A stretch of 64,000 nucleotides of DNA from Mediterraneibacter glycyrrhizinilyticus (GTDB lineage: Bacteria; Bacillota; Clostridia; Lachnospirales; Lachnospiraceae). This document shows, one piece after another, positions 63,281 to 64,000 of the stretch; position 1 is the stretch's first letter, and every line of letters starts with the position of its first letter. The stretch is from NCBI RefSeq assembly GCF_015560805.1, contig NZ_JADMSO010000014.1:1-64000 (forward strand), given 5' to 3'. The notes beneath the pieces were generated by a model. The model had not been told where the DNA came from. It did not search any database and saw only the letters and a program-made list of their open reading frames with translations. The position numbers and the translations under genes are program-made.

Positions 63281-63586
63281 ATGAGAGAATATGAAGAAAG
63301 ATATTTTCTCAGATGTTTAAAATAAGCGATAAGGAGGCAAGGGTCCCATGGACAGCGTGATTTCAGTTACAATTCAATATGTCAGTGGTACGGTAAATGA
63401 AAGTTCCTGTGAAAAAGAGACCTTTACCGATCATAGATAAAGGCATCCGGAAAATCGAGAATGAAAAGGTTCATAATCGGAGTGTACAGAGTTCGGATGA
63501 AAAGTCAAACGATTGAACATTTACAGACGTATTGAATACAGTTGCCACAAACAACGAGATTTCCATAGATGTGTAAAGAAACATCG
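63281..63586 (+). pseudogene. Decayed gene or set of very short reading frames
   Basis: Downstream of the promoter are three short frames in different phases. 63281-63325 reads MREYEERYFLRCLK. 63348-63440 reads MDSVISVTIQYVSGTVNESS and ten further residues, with GGAGG at 63333-63337. 63397-63516 reads MKVPVKKRPLPIIDKGIR and 21 more; the same frame continues after its stop as TFTDVLNTVATNNEISIDV to the stop at 63586. Read in order they look like pieces of one small protein broken by frameshifts and stops. The product is not recognised. The 30-residue frame with its good RBS could alternatively be a real small protein. Confidence 0.4.
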
Positions 63587-64000
63587 GCGGACTATCACTT
63601 CATAAAAACAGATCTTAGTTATAGAAAGAATAATTGAGTATGAGGTCAGGGTATTGAGCACAGTATCGTGGAATCGAAAGATTATAGAAAGAATAACTAA
63701 TCGGATATGTTTAGAATATGAAGTTAATACCTGACTTTTCAGGAGAGACCACAAAAGAAGATAAGAAGTTCGTATTCGAGAAGTTGTGAGTTGAGAAGAT
63801 TGGAAAAAGATCCGGTTTCATGAAAAGTGTAAGGATTTCGGTTGTAAAAAGTTGATATTGGAAGACAGGAGGTTTAGGAAGCAAGTCTTATCCTAATAAC
63901 AGACTGGCGGATCAATAACAACGGTAAAGGTCTTACAGGAATCCAATCAATAGATTCCTCCGATTTATAAATAAATCAAAATGATAAAATTAAATAATAA
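63587..64000. other. Gene-poor AT-rich tail of the window
   Basis: No convincing gene is visible. A 15-bp direct repeat, ttatagaaagaataa, occurs at 63619-63633 and 63682-63696. A small inverted repeat (aggaatc/gattcct) lies near 63940-63960. The region could be the body of a long non-coding RNA started from 63237, or decayed coding DNA. Confidence 0.4.

Noticed and set aside
1-64000. CRISPR arrays, tRNA or rRNA genes
   Set aside because: No regular repeat-spacer pattern and no tRNA-like or rRNA-like sequence was noticed in the intergenic regions by eye; a covariance-model scan was not possible.

Overview
The window reads as chromosome of a spore-forming, gut-type member of the Bacillota, most likely Lachnospiraceae. 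The evidence is the conserved sporulation/division cluster (rqcP-yabP-yabQ-divIC, then spoIIE-tilS-hpt-ftsH), a CotS-like coat kinase, a tRNA-Trp type T-box in front of trpEG, strong GGAGG ribosome binding sites throughout, and a large set of signal-less glycoside hydrolases with AraC regulators. No tRNA, rRNA or CRISPR array was seen.

Region 1 (1-6.6 kb) is a scarred accessory segment. It holds an IS1182-type transposase with 20-bp tandem repeats at its start and an AlbA_2/Schlafen-type ATPase regulator behind two palindromic operators. Next come two 5'-truncated genes (an AraC regulator and a GH43 glycosidase) fused head to head by an internal deletion, then an intact AraC regulator.

Region 2 (6.9-17.5 kb) is one visibly AT-rich operon: an RbsA/MglA-like double ATPase, two RbsC-type permeases, a lipoprotein binding protein, a short NagZ-like GH3, a GH78 alpha-L-rhamnosidase and a GH43. 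Region 3 (17.6-38.9 kb) is a second glycoside locus: GH3 beta-glucosidase (reverse strand), GH78-GH43-GH2, a GPH-type symporter with GH43, an AraC regulator, and the operon GH3-GH78-MBL-pgmB-MBL-esterase. Three promoters in this region carry the same A-tract/GTCGG motif, each exactly 47 bp upstream of its -10 hexamer, which points to one activator, probably the local AraC protein. None of the hydrolases has a signal peptide. The inferred scheme is that small rhamnose-bearing glycosides are imported by the ABC or GPH transporter and taken apart in the cytoplasm by rhamnosidases, beta-glycosidases and an esterase.

Region 4 (38.9-44.5 kb) has trpEG under a T-box, a Gfo/Idh/MocA oxidoreductase, and asnS preceded by a compact multi-helix inverted-repeat structure that matches no riboswitch I recognise. 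Region 5 (44.6-63 kb) is more GC-rich housekeeping DNA: a YhaO/YhaN-like nuclease-ATPase pair, cca, a CotS-like kinase, a phosphoglucomutase, HU, the rqcP-yabPQ-divIC group, a SpoIIE lacking its membrane domain, tilS, hpt, ftsH, a GH13 glycosidase and metG. The last 1 kb has a consensus promoter but only tiny or broken reading frames and looks like a decayed gene or an RNA gene.
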